64,000 nt of DNA, taken from Lamellibrachia satsuma. Taxonomy: Eukaryota; Annelida; Polychaeta; Sabellida; Siboglinidae. Below, in pieces: positions 23,058 to 63,149 of the stretch. The notes beneath the pieces are model-generated. The model had not been told where the DNA came from, did no database searches, and saw nothing but the letters and a program-made list of their open reading frames with translations. Within the stretch, counting starts at the first letter, position 1. Each line of letters begins with the position of its first letter. Both the position numbers and the translations under genes were made by a program. The DNA lies in NCBI GenBank assembly GCA_033239005.1, contig BSQZ01000006.1, forward strand, positions 4,673,501 through 4,737,500, read 5' to 3'.

Positions 23058-23875
23058 GTGGTGACATTCTCGAAACACAAGTGACATTTGTTATCTCAAA
23101 ACGCTTTACTTCGGCGTTTTAGCCATTACATTTAATTAAATAGTATAAAAGTGAGGAGTTCACACCCAGGGGGGTACATAGGGAGTACCCCCGGGGGTTC
23201 ACACATGCAACAGGGTTCTCATCGACAAGTCCGTTTATGATTTTGTATGATGTTCTCATGGACTGCAGATTCTCAAGTTGGAGCTGTGCAACCAATTCAG
23301 AGGTACTACACTCGAGGTAGAGCTTGAGGCGAGAAGGATGCGGCGAGCTGAACGTCGTTGCATCATCTCCAGTAAGGATTTAAGATGTTGTTGGTGGGGA
23401 TCCTACACCACTGCTGTGCATTATAGCACTGGTCGTACAAGGTCCATATTTCAAGTACAGCAATTATCAATGTGTTTCTAGATTTATCTAAACGTGACAT
23501 GAATTTATATACAAGGTTTCATATGGCTGCTTTACAGTCAGGAGTCAGTCTCTCCGCAAACATACCTGATACAGTATTTGGGGAGTCTGAGTAATTGTTT
23601 AAACACAATCATTATTGTAACATACATGTAATCTGTGGACGCTATATACAGTATGATTTCACCACAGTTGAGCTGTATACACAGATGAGTAAAATGTACT
23701 ATACAACTTGAACTTGACATCATTTGTGCACATATAAAGTTTCATAAGTAGTACATTACCACGGCACGGACATACAATTCGCGACATTGACGCGTTATAT
23801 CTTTGTCATCCTTAGAGTCACTACATATAATATGACCCAGGTATTTTACACTGTTCACTCCTTTAATATACTCTT

Positions 23876-24069
23876 CATTTAACTTAAATGCAAGGTGACA
23901 TACATTTAACTTAACTGCAATGTGACATACATTTAACTTAAATGCAAGGTGACATACATTTAACTTAAATGCAAGGTGACATACATTTAAATTAAATGCA
24001 AGGTGACATACATTTAACTTAAATGCAAGGTGACATACATTTAACTTAAATGCAAGGTGACATACATTT
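23876..24069 (-). repeat. 27-bp in-frame minisatellite within the RT remnant
   Basis: Seven copies of a 27-bp unit around aacttaaatgcaaggtgaca encode a nine-residue NVCHLAFKL repeat in the surrounding RT frame. The unit is a duplication of a short RT segment and keeps the frame open. Confidence 0.93.
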
Positions 24070-24512
24070 TTCATATACTTTCCTCTTGTTATTAATATTG
24101 CACTTTTCTTATGATTAAATTTCATTTCATGGTTTAGACCATAAGTTTCACTTTCATATAACAGCATACATGAGATGATTTATATTCATATCATCTATAC
24201 AACAGTCAGTGGGTAATTTTGTTAATGCAGCACTTAAATCGCCAATATAGACATTAAATAGGTACGGTGAGAGTATGCCAGCTTGCCTGACACCATTAGA
24301 CACTTGAAATTCCTCAGATAAAATTCTTGATCAGTGTACAAACAGTTCGATTTGTGTACCAGTATATCACAATTCTAACAATAAAACTAGGTACTTGTCT
24401 ACCAATCAATTTCTTAAACAATGTAGAATGCCTTATTCTGTCAAAAGCGTTGGAATCATCTAGGAAACCCGTGAACATAGACCCATTTAAACATTTGTAA
24501 TTATGAACAAGC

Positions 24513-25431
24513 TGTTAGTTGGTGAATTTTCAATTACCTAGATTTGATGATTTCGTTTTATATTATGTATGCATATTGTATTCTTACATAATCAGTTGGC
24601 TTACTGTAAAAGCTCGTATACAAACATACATCTGACTTGTACTTTTGTCTTCAGCAAACTAGCCACGATTCCGAGTCAAAAACATTAGCAAGTAGCACTG
24701 TCCCACATAAAGACACCTTTTTATTGAAAATCAAACGGCGTTTATGTGAGCAATGCGGCCAGGTTCCTATTTTTAAATAACCCTCTAGGCCGACTAAAAC
24801 ACGTGACCATTTAATCCAATCCTACGATCGGCCTCGTTTTCAATATTTTCAAGAGTCAAAGGTAAACAGTTTACTCTCTTCTAAAAAATTGTTTCCCACC
24901 CTCCTACCCCATCTGCACCTGTTTAATTCCGATTTCTAAGTGGGTCGCTTTACTGACTGGCTGTTATGGGAGGTTAAAAATAATGTCTGCATACTTGTCA
25001 GATGTGTAGATCTATTGTCATAATATTCGTACTTAATAGTTAAATAAACAGTGATAATTTTATTATTGCTATCGTAATCATCATCAGGGGTTTTAGGGCG
25101 AGGTCAAGTACTGACGCTTTCCCCTTTTTTGTAGGTAATGTGTACACAAGGTTTTTACCCTTGCCTTGTTGTTTGTAGAATGGTGGGGTCCTCCACCTGC
25201 GTGTGGTCGGTTCCCCCACCTTTGCCTTTGGCTTTGCTGTTAGTTGAAGTTGGTGAATTTTCAGTTACCTAGATTTGATGATTTCGTTTTATATTATGTA
25301 TGCATATTGTATTCTTACATAATCAGTTGGCTTACTATAAAAGCTCGTATACAAACATACATTTGACTTGTACTTTTGTCTTCAGCAAACTAGCCACGAT
25401 TCCGAGTCAATAACATTGACATTGTCCCACA
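24513..25431. mobile_element. Direct-repeat-bounded unit, possible TRIM/LTR element
   Basis: Two direct repeats of about 194 bp (24513-24707 and 25238-25431) are nearly identical, for example through gatttcgttttatattatgt and cagcaaactagccacgattc. They flank about 530 bp with no ORF. On the minus strand each repeat starts TGTGGGACA and ends AACTAACA, the TG...CA ends usual for LTRs. The unit splits an RT frame, so it is an insertion. No clear target duplication, primer-binding site or polypurine tract was confirmed, and similarity continues a few bases beyond the TG/CA limits. Confidence 0.55.
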
Positions 25432-25577
25432 TAAATACACATATTACTACCAAGCTTACTCTTGAAACTAAACTGGTTAGTGCTAATGATCAGAAAAGAT
25501 GACATACGATCCAGTATGACTTTTTCCACTATTTTTAACATCACATTGGCTAATGCAATTGGTCTGTAGTTTTCACT

Positions 25578-26650
25578 CACTCACTCACTCAATCCTCTTT
25601 GTGCTTGAAGTGGTTCATAAGGCTTACACAAGAGAGCGCCACTGTTGTCGGTTGTCCTGTCTAGTGATGGTTTCCCAGGTCAGTCTTCATTTCTTTCTCC
25701 ATGGTTCTTCATCCTGTGTCCAGCGTAGGGCTATTCTGGGCAGTGCATCTGGTGGCATTCGACACACGTGCCCCAGCCATCTCCATCTTCTCTTCTTCAC
25801 AGTTTGGGTAAGAGATTTTGCATTTATCCTCTGGTGCAGTTCATCATTTGAAATTCTTCTAGGCCAGAAGATTCTAAGAACCTTCCGTAAACCCTTGTTC
25901 TGGAAGGTATGTATTTTGTGGACTATTTTAGTTGTTAGTTTCCAGCACTCTGTCCCATACAGTAAAACGATGAGGACATTGCTGTTGAAGATTCTGAGTT
26001 TAATGTTAGTTCCCACTCGTTTTGACTTCCAGATGTTCTTCAGCATGGCAAAGGACTGGATGGCTTTGGTGATCTTGGAGTTGACCTCTCTCTCTCTCCT
26101 GGAGTCTCCATCTGTTGCTATTTTGTTCCCCAGATATGTGAACTTGTTCACTTCATCTATATCACTGTTGTTTATGGTGACTGGGTCATCTGACTTGTGA
26201 TTCATTTTCATCAGCTTTTATTTTGCTGGTGTTCACTTTCAGACCCAACTTCTGTGCTGTCTCAGTCAGTGTGTCTGTCTTCTCTTGCATGTCTCTCTGC
26301 CGTCTTGAAAGCGGACTGATGTCATCAGCATTGTCCTCATCCTCCAGGTAAGTGGTGAGGGTCCGTCTGATTCCCCTTCTGCTCTCTGTTGTCGTCACTT
26401 TCTTAAGCCAGTCCATTGCAACAGTGAAGAGGAATAGTGATAAGATGCACCCTTTGCTTGACCCTTGTTTGACCCCTGTGGTGATGCTGAAACTATCTGT
26501 TAGCTGGTTGTTACAAGTAACCTTGCATTCAAAGTCTCTGTATAGAAGTTTTATGATATTCACCATCTTCTGGGTGATCCCATACGATCGGAGGACTTTC
26601 CATAGTGATTCTCAATGGAGGCTGTCGAATGCCTTTTTAAAATTTAAGTT
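25578..26650 (-). mobile_element. RTE-type LINE, 5'-truncated, with target duplication
   Basis: The minus strand starts near 26650 with FKKAFDSLH, then MVNIIKLLYRDFECKVTCNN with TGVKQGS. It continues through NADDISPLSRRQRDMQEKTD, VNKFTYLGNKIATDGDSRRE, LLYGTECWKL and RRWRWLGHVCRMPPDALPRI. The YADD active site is degraded to NADD. It ends in a GAGT-type simple tail. The flanks GTAGTTGTCACT (26651-26662) and GTAGTTTTCACT (25566-25577) are a 12-bp target duplication. Confidence 0.88.
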
Positions 26651-28240
26651 GTAGTTGTCACTATCATTGAATTTACCGTATATATCTTAGGTAATGGGTA
26701 CAGCCTAACTGATAACATAGAATCAGACAGGAAACCATGGACAAAAAAGGTAGACATACACATAGCCAGTAACGGTAATACTCGTCTGCTGCAATACATT
26801 AGATGCTCAGCATAAACACCATCAAGGCCACATGATTTATTTTATCTAAATGCCCAACGACCGATTCAATCTCATCAACGGTAACAAATATATCATTAGT
26901 AGGCTATATGTGACATCATAATGTAAGGATGTGATGTCATTATCACGCATACAATTAAACAATTGCTCAAAGTGACCCTTCCATAGTTATTTGATATTGT
27001 CAGCACCAGTAACCCCATCAATACTATTTGGCAACGGTACTTTGCACTAATTTATACAATTAACTTCTTTCTCGAGCATATAAGGCCTACCCTCTTGTAG
27101 CTTACTGGCTACAGAGTTGCTGATTAATTGATTTTTGTTGCTTTAAAAACCGAAGCCATTATTTAAAACTCTAGAGAGTTTCATGCAGTCAAAGACTGGG
27201 CTATGTTTATGCTTTCCAGCTTCAGCCCAAACAAGAAAATGTTGCCTTGCCACATTATGTAGCTCATCAGTATAGTCATTCCAACCTGGTCAATATTTAG
27301 AGGCACCACGATTGTCTACCTTTACATATTTATCAAATACATAACCATCAACATTGCACATAGCATTCACAATATGATCAATAAAACTTGTTTATAGCCT
27401 CTTGGTGAGAGTCATTTTTGCAGTTCACATCCTTGCATGATATAGCTTCATAAGGAATGTGTATATGTTGCGTACTAATATCCTGACTAACTTTATCCCA
27501 CACAAGACTATGCAATTTGTTAGTATTGGTAATTTCTACCTCTGGTATGCATTGCAAAGAAAAATCAATACAAACTGGAAATGATCCGCAGTACATAGAG
27601 AATTCCAGACTGTAATATCTGTTATGATATCATGGGCATCTCTTGTGGAAACACAATGGTCCAGTCATGAAGTGGTGTGCCACGCCTCACTATAGTGAGT
27701 AAATGTATCACTTGGAAGTCTCACTAGACAACAATGAATTATTTTCAGTGCAGAAACTTTTGACATGATTTCCAAATAAAGATGTACTGTCACTTATGTT
27801 ACAGTTCCAATCTCCTACAAGTGAGATGCAGGTACAATCTAGGTCATCAATGATGGCCTTGATTATACCCAAATTCTTCATTTTTACGACACTCATATGA
27901 CACATATACACACACTGTAACATAAACCTGGTTACCAAACTGCATTTGGATACCAGTAAGCCAATCAATATTAAAATTAAGCTGTGTCACATTTTTATCA
28001 AGAGAGGATTGCCACATTATAGCAACTCCACCTGGAATGTGGCCTCTATGTAAACCAAAATACCTATGCGTTTTAAAATCTGTTCCACTCTCCATGATGT
28101 CACAGTCAAAAGACAAACTGACAAACCTTGCTGCATGAGTACATTTCCTTGATTGCATCCGTGTCCATTTCTCCATCTTGTCTGATGTCTTAGCTTCTCT
28201 GTGTGTCACCACACTCGCAGAATGGTGAATTGATTGTAGG

Positions 28241-28320
28241 CACTTTATCTTAATGTCTGTTGTTCACTTTATCTTAATGTCTGTTGTTCACTTTATCTTA
28301 ATGTCTGTTGTTCACTTTTT
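28241..28320. repeat. 24-bp tandem repeat, three units
   Basis: Three units of cactttatcttaatgtctgt plus tgtt, and a partial fourth, lie just upstream (minus strand) of the endonuclease region. Confidence 0.95.
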
Positions 28321-28489
28321 AGATTTCATTACTGATCGTGTTGTTTACAAATTACATTGAACAACCTATTTTTTTCTGCTTCCTATATCAGTCGGTTGTT
28401 CAATATTTTTAACCATCTAATGCTCTATTCTTGATAGATACTTGTAGGTTCTAGGTGAAATACACCACAAAAGTCATGATGATGAGATT

Positions 28490-28690
28490 AAAATACTGAA
28501 AGGTTATGAAGATATTGACACAAATATTTTCCTCAAACTTAGAAAGGTAGAACTTTAGTAAATGCAGGTGGGGTTCACACAAATACCATTCTCAGGGGAT
28601 ACTAAGAGATTGGAATAAATTACGTGCACATTGTTTAACTGGGCTGCCACCAATAAATGAACATAACACATTCTTGATAACCTAATGGCT
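28490..28690 (+). mobile_element. CR1-like LINE 3' fragment
   Basis: LKGYEDIDTNIFLKL matches the NGYEDVDTNMFFKL block of the 54-57 kb LINE. The fragment ends in cctaatggcttccttgccca, the shared 3' tail. Frames are broken. Confidence 0.75.
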
Positions 28691-29040
28691 TCCTTGCCCA
28701 CACACAAAGTGCAGACTTTCATTAACAGATGCTTGAGGGCCATCCTTCATATCAAATGGCAGGACAAAATCACAAACAAAAAATCTGGAGACGAACAGGA
28801 CAAGCCCAGATGAAGGGAAGAAAGTGGGATTGGCTGGGTCACACCCTGTGAAAACCAACGTCCAGCGTGGTACGCCATGCTCTAAAATGGAACCCACAAG
28901 GGAAACAGAGGAGAGGAAGACCCCGCTCCACCTGGAGAAGGTCTGTGGAGACTGAAGAGTGGACATTGGGACATTACTGGGGTTAGCTGGAAATTTTGTC
29001 CCGAGACAGGGCCAAGTGGAGGAAACTTGTGGTCAACCTA
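28690..29040 (+). mobile_element. RTE-type LINE C-terminal fragment
   Basis: Frames on the plus strand read KIWRRTGQAQMKGRKWDWLG, then HALKWNPQGKQRRGRPRSTW. This is the C-terminal signature of the same broad RT group as the element at 25578-26650. It abuts a CR1 tail, so it is a second truncated insertion or a rearranged junction. Confidence 0.8.
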
Positions 29041-29049
29041 TGTCTTGTG

Positions 29050-32040
29050 AAATCTGGATTAAATTATGATACTACAAGCGTCTTGAAATTTGGAGCTAAT
29101 TTGCAGGAAATGTCACTTAAGAAACATCAATTATCACCAACTTGTAGGAATTTTAGTAGAGCTGCAGTAAGAAACAGGTATTAAAACATGTGAACTATAA
29201 ACCATCTAAACCTAATTAGATTCTTAGGTATCAATACCATATCATGTGCGATAGCATTTTCACATCACTGCCTCACTACAAGTAGTGGGAAACGTTTTGC
29301 ATGTGCTGTCCAAAACTAAATACGACTGAAATGTTTTATATTGAGATCATTTCAAACAAATCTTCCTAACGTGTAAAATAAATATTAATATAATTATACT
29401 TAAATTTATTAATTCTGATCCTGGGTGTTCAACAAATCCAAAATTATAGCAATGATAGGAAATGTCATGTCATGTATACTATATTCTGCCCAGGGACAAA
29501 ATGACATCTGAACACTGAACTGACATTATTTTGCAAATAGTTTTATTATACTGGAATATACCATATTTCACATATCGGAAGTCTCAATTTCCACCATAAA
29601 TGGCAGAAAACGCCAAAACCAGATGTACAATCTACAGCAAAACCAGTTTTCTGATATACATTTTATATGTACACGCAATATTTACAGGAGCTCTGTATTC
29701 CTGAGTTTATATGAACAAATATAGTAGAACATTGAACATAGAAAGGAAAGTATTAACCGATGTGTAAATCACATGGCAATATCAAAAAGGAGATTACTGG
29801 TGAATTTAATGTGAGCACAATTTAACACACAAATATCAGTCTTTGGACTGCTCGTAATTATCAGTAACTTTGTGACATCGCTACCTAACATTTGGCTCGT
29901 GCATTATGTGGTACATGTTGACTAACATGATAAAACAAGTCAAATGTGCATTTAATGTAGCCAAGTTTCTGATAATTATAAAAGTCTGCTACAGGCATAC
30001 AACATATTTCTCACTTATATCACTGTCTTGCCTCAATATTATGTGTTATTTATTAAAATGCAATGCAAATAAATCATATATTTAATGACGATCATGAAAC
30101 AGGTTAATCTGTCTACAGAGAGTATACTGAATACACAGTGAATTACTACTTTGGTCAAAACCAATGTTACTACCAAAACATGTTTGTTTACCCATCAAAT
30201 ACATAATGTTTGTTTAATAGTAAACCATCAATCAATTCTCTTTGTTTTTTCATTGACATCTTTCCCTGTTGTGGCTTAGAATAAATCTGTAAATCCAACG
30301 TTCACAAAACTGTAACAACTGATCAAGCCAGACAACCCATCACGAATAGAAATTATTTATTATTACCCTCGTAACATGTAATGCAGGATCAGAAATGCCT
30401 GCGAGAAATGTCTGCCAGGTCGGCCAGAGGTGTCAACACAAAATACAGTATAAAAATCAACATGCGTATGTGTATCATCCCCTGTTAGTTCCTACACATT
30501 TAAGTAACACTTAAAACCAACCTGAATAATATTTGTGCAATCCAACAGAACCAGAAACTCACAGTAACAAAACCTTTATGGCATATATTCACGTTTGCTT
30601 ACATTATATTACGCACACAACCGCGTGAATTTAGTTCTGACATGCATGTGCACACCGCGTAGATTCATATATCTGAGGACACGCATGCACGTCTACTCGT
30701 CTAGTATGTGGCGATCCACACGTTCATTGTTCAAAATAGTCAAAAATGTCTGTTGAATGCCATGGCCTGCTAATCACAATTCTCACACACGAGTCCCAAT
30801 TCTCTCGACATACCAACCATGTCCCATATTTGTAACTTGGCTGCAACTGTTCTCTTGACACTGTGGGACGCACTGGGATTCTTTCTGATGGGACAGTGCC
30901 ATGACACACGCACGACACAGAGGGTCACGACATCTCGCTGATCACCTGACTGGCGCCTGGTTGTAATTGTTATGCAACCGGTTTTTACGCATGGGTAGAG
31001 TCGAGCTACCTGCAGAATCAGAAACTTGTTATAAAATAACGTATGAATCACAGATGTAAGTTATACTGAATTATGAAAATATTGATGATGTGATCACATG
31101 AAGATAAATAGTCAGTCAAAATGGTGGTGTATTCAAGCAACAAGAAGCTATAGATAAGCACTGTAAAGGAATTGAAGTTAAGAAGTTGTGCTGTCAGTGT
31201 TTTGAGCACAGCACAATGATTGAATTGCTGCAAGACAATAATACATTGTAAGCCTGTACATGACAGGATGCTAGTTCATGCAACAGATGTAGTAACTCAG
31301 GGATGGAACATGCTGATCACCACACCCAACTACATACAATAGACAAGTCATTCTAGAATTCCCAGAATGGTATTTTTAGGTTTTCAATGGTATTTCCAGA
31401 TAAAATATCCCATTTCAAGGGTAGAGCTTAGAATTTTGAGTTCCTTAAACATGTCCATGCCATGAGTACATACCAACAACATCTAAAAAGAAACAATTAT
31501 TTTGTTCAACTCTATAGCATATCTATAGAGAATTTCATCTAACCATTAAGTGAAGAACTGGACAGATGAAATTCTGAAAAACCTGTGCTTCTACACACCC
31601 AACCAAACACTTACATATTCGTTCTGTCTTCAGCAATGTATGTTAAATTTAAATATGTCTGCCTAGCAGAAAAGCAGGAAATCAACCATGAACGGTGTAA
31701 CCAGAGCTGTATCTACAATGACGTAACTGCCTTAGAAGATCAGTTCAATCAACATCAGTTTTCACAGGATTTGTTAGTCTATTTGACAGATCATGCTGAC
31801 GAAACTGAGAAATCACTTCAAAGCGTTTAGCACATTTCTGTTCAACCATATGAATATTGTGGATCTATACAAAAACAGAAAGCATGGCGCGTTATGCAAG
31901 TAGCAGAAGCACGTGGACTAAGTGAGTGAGCTTGAACGTGACGTACGCTACCTGTCAAGTGTTTCATGACGTTGTGCTGGGTGACTCGTCGGTGGGAGGT
32001 GGCGGGGGTGGCGGTGGAATGGGGGCACTCTGCGACAAAC
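29050..32040. other. No gene recognised
   Basis: About 3 kb with only short ORFs and no consistent splice-bounded coding. A proline-rich minus-strand segment at 31950-32029 has an acceptor-like gtcgcag, but the FAM149 reading frame closes earlier at 35252, so I do not count it as an exon. Confidence 0.5.
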
Positions 32041-32070
32041 AAACCACACACAAGCGTGGATGAATGCAAA

Positions 32071-32207
32071 CACAACACACGTGGACAAACTACGACAGCA
32101 TCTCCACCGGCGTCCTCCACATGCTGGACACTTCACAACACACGTGGACAAACTACGACAGCATCTCCACCGGCGTCCTCCGCATGCTGGACACTTCACA
32201 ACACACT
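32071..32207. repeat. 63-bp tandem duplication, two units plus start of a third
   Basis: The unit begins acaacacacgtggacaaact and repeats exactly 63 bp later (32071, 32134, 32197) with one substitution. The period is a multiple of three, so ORFs through it stay open on both strands, but no known protein is recognised. Confidence 0.95.
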
Positions 32208-33014
32208 GGTTAGTTGAAGCAAGTCATGTAAATGTGATAAAGGTAAACGGTGTGACCATCTGACATCAAGGTTGCATATACAGTAGAACCCCCCCAAGCA
32301 GTCACCCCTTCAAAATGGCCACTATATTGGTGTTTTTGTCAGATCTGCATGTCTGTATATCTGACCAGCCTATGTACAGCCTATGAGTGGCCTCTTTAGA
32401 AGGGTTCCACTATACAGCATAAGTCTTGCAGTTTGGAAAATGGGGAAATAGTCCACATTTATGTTTGCAAATGGCTAAAATAGGGATATCAAAAAGGAAT
32501 AAATAATATAAATGCAATGAATGTTTGTACATGTATATGAACATGACAACAGTTACTGATAGTACACAAGAAAAAGTGATTAAAAACCGCTTATACAAAA
32601 AATAAGCCTTAAATATTATTTAATCAGTTACTTAATCAATCAGTCAATATTTACTTTACCAGGTACTAAATGCAGGAATTGTTATTTTAACAGCAAACAA
32701 AGGGTCATGTCTTGATATTCACTGTACAATTTATTTTATTAAAATGATTGATGAAAGCAAAATAAAGACAAGCAAACAGCAGTAAGTAATGAGACATTAG
32801 ATTCTAAAACATTCACTATGTGGAATACAAACACTAGAATGTGTTCATAAATGTCCAAACCCCTGAACACTAAAGTGGCATTTATATATCTAACACATAG
32901 ATTCCAGAGACAAAATATGCATTTAGGTTATGTGCTGAAAAACGTATACGATAATATCGATGTTGTGTACACTGCTGTGATTTTATTCCCATGATGATGG
33001 GAACGTCCTTGCAA

Positions 33015-33355
33015 GCCGGGGGTGGTAGTAGTACTACAGCACCCCTGGGAGATCGACCTGTTGAAATGTGGATTTGTCAGTTTATGCCACGCCATGTGTG
33101 GATGTACGCCGAATCATTAGTACTTAGTCCCACTTCCTGTCTTGGTTGACGTGTTTCTAGGAACTAGATGCGACCTTGCCCAAAGTGGCAAACTACTTCA
33201 AAGATTGTTCCCAAGACGGGTCCGCAACCAATTACAGTTCCTATATGCGAGCCACCAAGATCCTAAGAATGGCCACTGTTGGTTAATTCAGCAACAGCAG
33301 GTTCCACATTTCAGCAGGTTAATCTGCCAGGGGTACTGATGTAGTCAGAACCCCT
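33015..33355. mobile_element. MITE, copy A
   Basis: Terminal inverted repeats of about 40 bp: the left end has cagcacccctgggagatcga then cctgttgaaatgtgga. The right end is the near reverse complement, tccacatttcagcaggttaa then tctgccaggggtactg. The interior aligns with copy B at 34795-35150 through cacgccatgtgtg and similar blocks. There is no ORF of note. Confidence 0.8.
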
Positions 33356-33722
33356 TGGGCACTGATATAGTCAGAACCCCTGGGGCACTGATGTAGTCAG
33401 AACCCCTGGGACACTGATGTAGTCAGAACCCCTGGGGCACTGATGTAGTCAGAACCCCTGGGGTACTGATGTAGTCAGAACCCCTGGGGCACTGATGTAG
33501 TCAGAATCCCTGGGGCACTGATGTAGTCAGAATCCCTGGGGCACTGATGTAGTCAGAACCCCTGGGACACTGATGTAGTCAGAACCCTGGGGTAATGATG
33601 TAGTCAGAACATCTGGGGCACTGATGTAGTCAGAACCCCTGGGACACTGATGTAGTCAGAACCCCAGGGACACTGATGTAGTCAGAACCTCAGGGGCACT
33701 GACGTAGTCAGAACACCTGGAT
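33337..33722. repeat. 26-bp minisatellite, about 15 units
   Basis: The consensus is actgatgtagtcagaacccc plus tggggc, with 25-27 bp variants. The first unit overlaps the right end of MITE copy A, where ggggtactgatgtagtcaga is the start of the array. Confidence 0.96.
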
Positions 33723-34794
33723 GCAATGATGGATGAGAATAAAATGTTATGTCATATTTGTGATGTTTTTATTTTTTTAATTAAACGATTAGCAATAATA
33801 AATAATCATATAAAATGTATAGCATTGGCAAACAATAAATATGTATTTATGATTTAATAAATGACAGGAATAATTACATTTGCAAGTGTTCAAATTTCTA
33901 AAACCAAGTTTCAAAAAACATCATTCCAATACAAATTGTTCAGACCTTAATCGATTTTGTTACTGAGAGCTTAACTAATGGTTAAATAATAATAATATCC
34001 TTAACTGATATAATAGCGGTGATTTAACAACTACCTTGATATGTTTGTTACCTTTTCTCAAAACCTGTCTGACATACATAAGTGGGATTTGTCCAAGAGC
34101 ACTGACTGGTTTTCTGGTGCCTGCAAGAAGTAACCGCAAGGTTCAGGTATCATATGCTTGACAAAGGAACTCCAGAAGCCCCCAAGAAACCACAGAGTCT
34201 GCATGTATACATGTCTGTGTGCACCCAAGCATGTGTCTAATAGAGGCTAACAAAAAAATGTATTTCTAATGGGTAGATATGATCCGATGATTATGTCAAC
34301 TTGGTGTGCATTTACTACCACATTTTCATTTGTGTTTTAGAAGCATTATGATGTAGTTTTATTGGAGTGCAATCTTCATGTGCGAAGACAATGCATCATG
34401 GTGTGTTTTTATTCCATGAGTTGACTGATTAAAAATAAATGATTCCCACAGGTGTTTTGGAGTGTACATCAAACCTTCACCTATCTATGCCATTGAATGT
34501 TTGATTGTGTCTGAAAGTATTTAAACAGGAAATTACGTGCTTGCACTATGAAGCTAGCACTGTGACTTTTATTAAATTGCACAAATATGTTTGTCAACAC
34601 AAAATTTTTGCACCTGTTTTGCAAGCTGATTTTATACAAATACCTGTTAAATATTTTTAAACCAGACCGAGCTTATGTGAGCATTCGACCAGCAGATGAT
34701 TATAACAGTTTCTACCAAGACAGCTTCAGGTAGTTTCTACAGTGTATGCCTGTGAATGTGTTTGTATCGGTGAAGCAGCATGGATCATCCTCAA
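33723..34794. other. No gene recognised
   Basis: AT-rich DNA between the 26-bp array and MITE copy B. No coding block is recognised. Confidence 0.55.
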
Positions 34795-35150
34795 TAACCA
34801 GGGGTTGTAGCAGTACTACACTACACGGGGCAGATAACCCTGTTGACATGTGGAACTTTCAGTTTGTCCCACGCCATGTGTGAATGGTCGACCTGTTTTG
34901 GTCGACGTCTTTCTGGGAGCTAGACATGCCCCGCCAAACTACATATGGATTTTCCAGGAATTACCCGTCTGACCAACAATGACGGGTCCACTGCCAATTG
35001 AAGTTACTTCCCGAACATTACATGTAACATTGTCCACGATTGGCCACATCCCAAATACCTGAAAGTCATAGGGACGTAGCCCATTGGTTAACGCAGCAAC
35101 GCTAAGTTCCACGTTTCAACGGGGTTATCTGCCAGTGGTACAGTTAGAGT
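34795..35150. mobile_element. MITE, copy B
   Basis: The same family as copy A. The left end has cagtactacactacacggg, and the right end has tccacgtttcaacggggtta then tctgccagtggtac. No tandem expansion has arisen at this copy's end. Confidence 0.8.
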
Positions 35151-35251
35151 GCAGCAATGTGTCAGGTGGAGTTAGTGTATCAGTCACACACACAAACACT
35201 GTCGGTTTAGGGAGGCCGAGTGAAGAAGTGTGAGCGAAAAGGGTTGTGCGT

Positions 35252-62960
<27,709 letters not shown>

Positions 62961-63149
62961 CCTATCACAACATTATTGCAGCGACTGACAGTCAGGTCAC
63001 CACCAACAGTCACGCTGCTTGTTGTGACGACGCTTCTGTGCATCCAATGCATGTTGTGGAAACGTGGCCCCAGGAACATTTCAACTAATGTTTCCGTGCA
63101 AGAGTCATACATATTTTATGCAGGTACAGCGGTGATGTAATCAGGCAGA

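Larger units (their letters stand above)
23742..28240 (-). mobile_element. Non-LTR retrotransposon with APE endonuclease and RT, interrupted twice
   Basis: From high to low coordinates, an endonuclease region (28212-27700) contains HIPGGVAIMWQSSLDKNVTQ, NIDWLTGIQMQFGNQVYVTV and IDDLDCTCISLVGDWNCNIS. A linker follows (27596-27378). The RT resumes as ENYRPIALANVMLKIVEKVI (about 25570-25445), then MFTGFLDDSNAFDRIRHSTL (about 24480) and LNEEYIKGVNSVKYLGHIIC (about 23850). The RT is interrupted by a second LINE at 25578-26650 and by a direct-repeat unit at 24513-25431. Stops and frame changes show it is inactive. Confidence 0.85.

Noticed and set aside
23155..23215. Imperfect palindrome around ggggggtacatagggagtac
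   Set aside because: Short and isolated; not enough to call a terminator, origin or mobile element.
25553..26200. 215-codon plus-strand ORF
   Set aside because: It is the exact antisense shadow of the RTE-type LINE reading frame on the minus strand, which matches RT motifs.
30724..31051. Overlapping minus-strand ORFs of 64 and 93 codons
   Set aside because: No recognisable domain, splice pattern or repeat match; indistinguishable from chance.
31950..32029. Additional 3' FAM149 exon with proline-rich reading
   Set aside because: Acceptor-like sequence and open frames exist, but the upstream frame already ends in TAG at 35252 and the total length fits the family.
33337..33722. CRISPR-like regular array, also 59853-60210 and 12460-12836
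   Set aside because: Units are contiguous with no unique spacers, and the DNA is animal nuclear.
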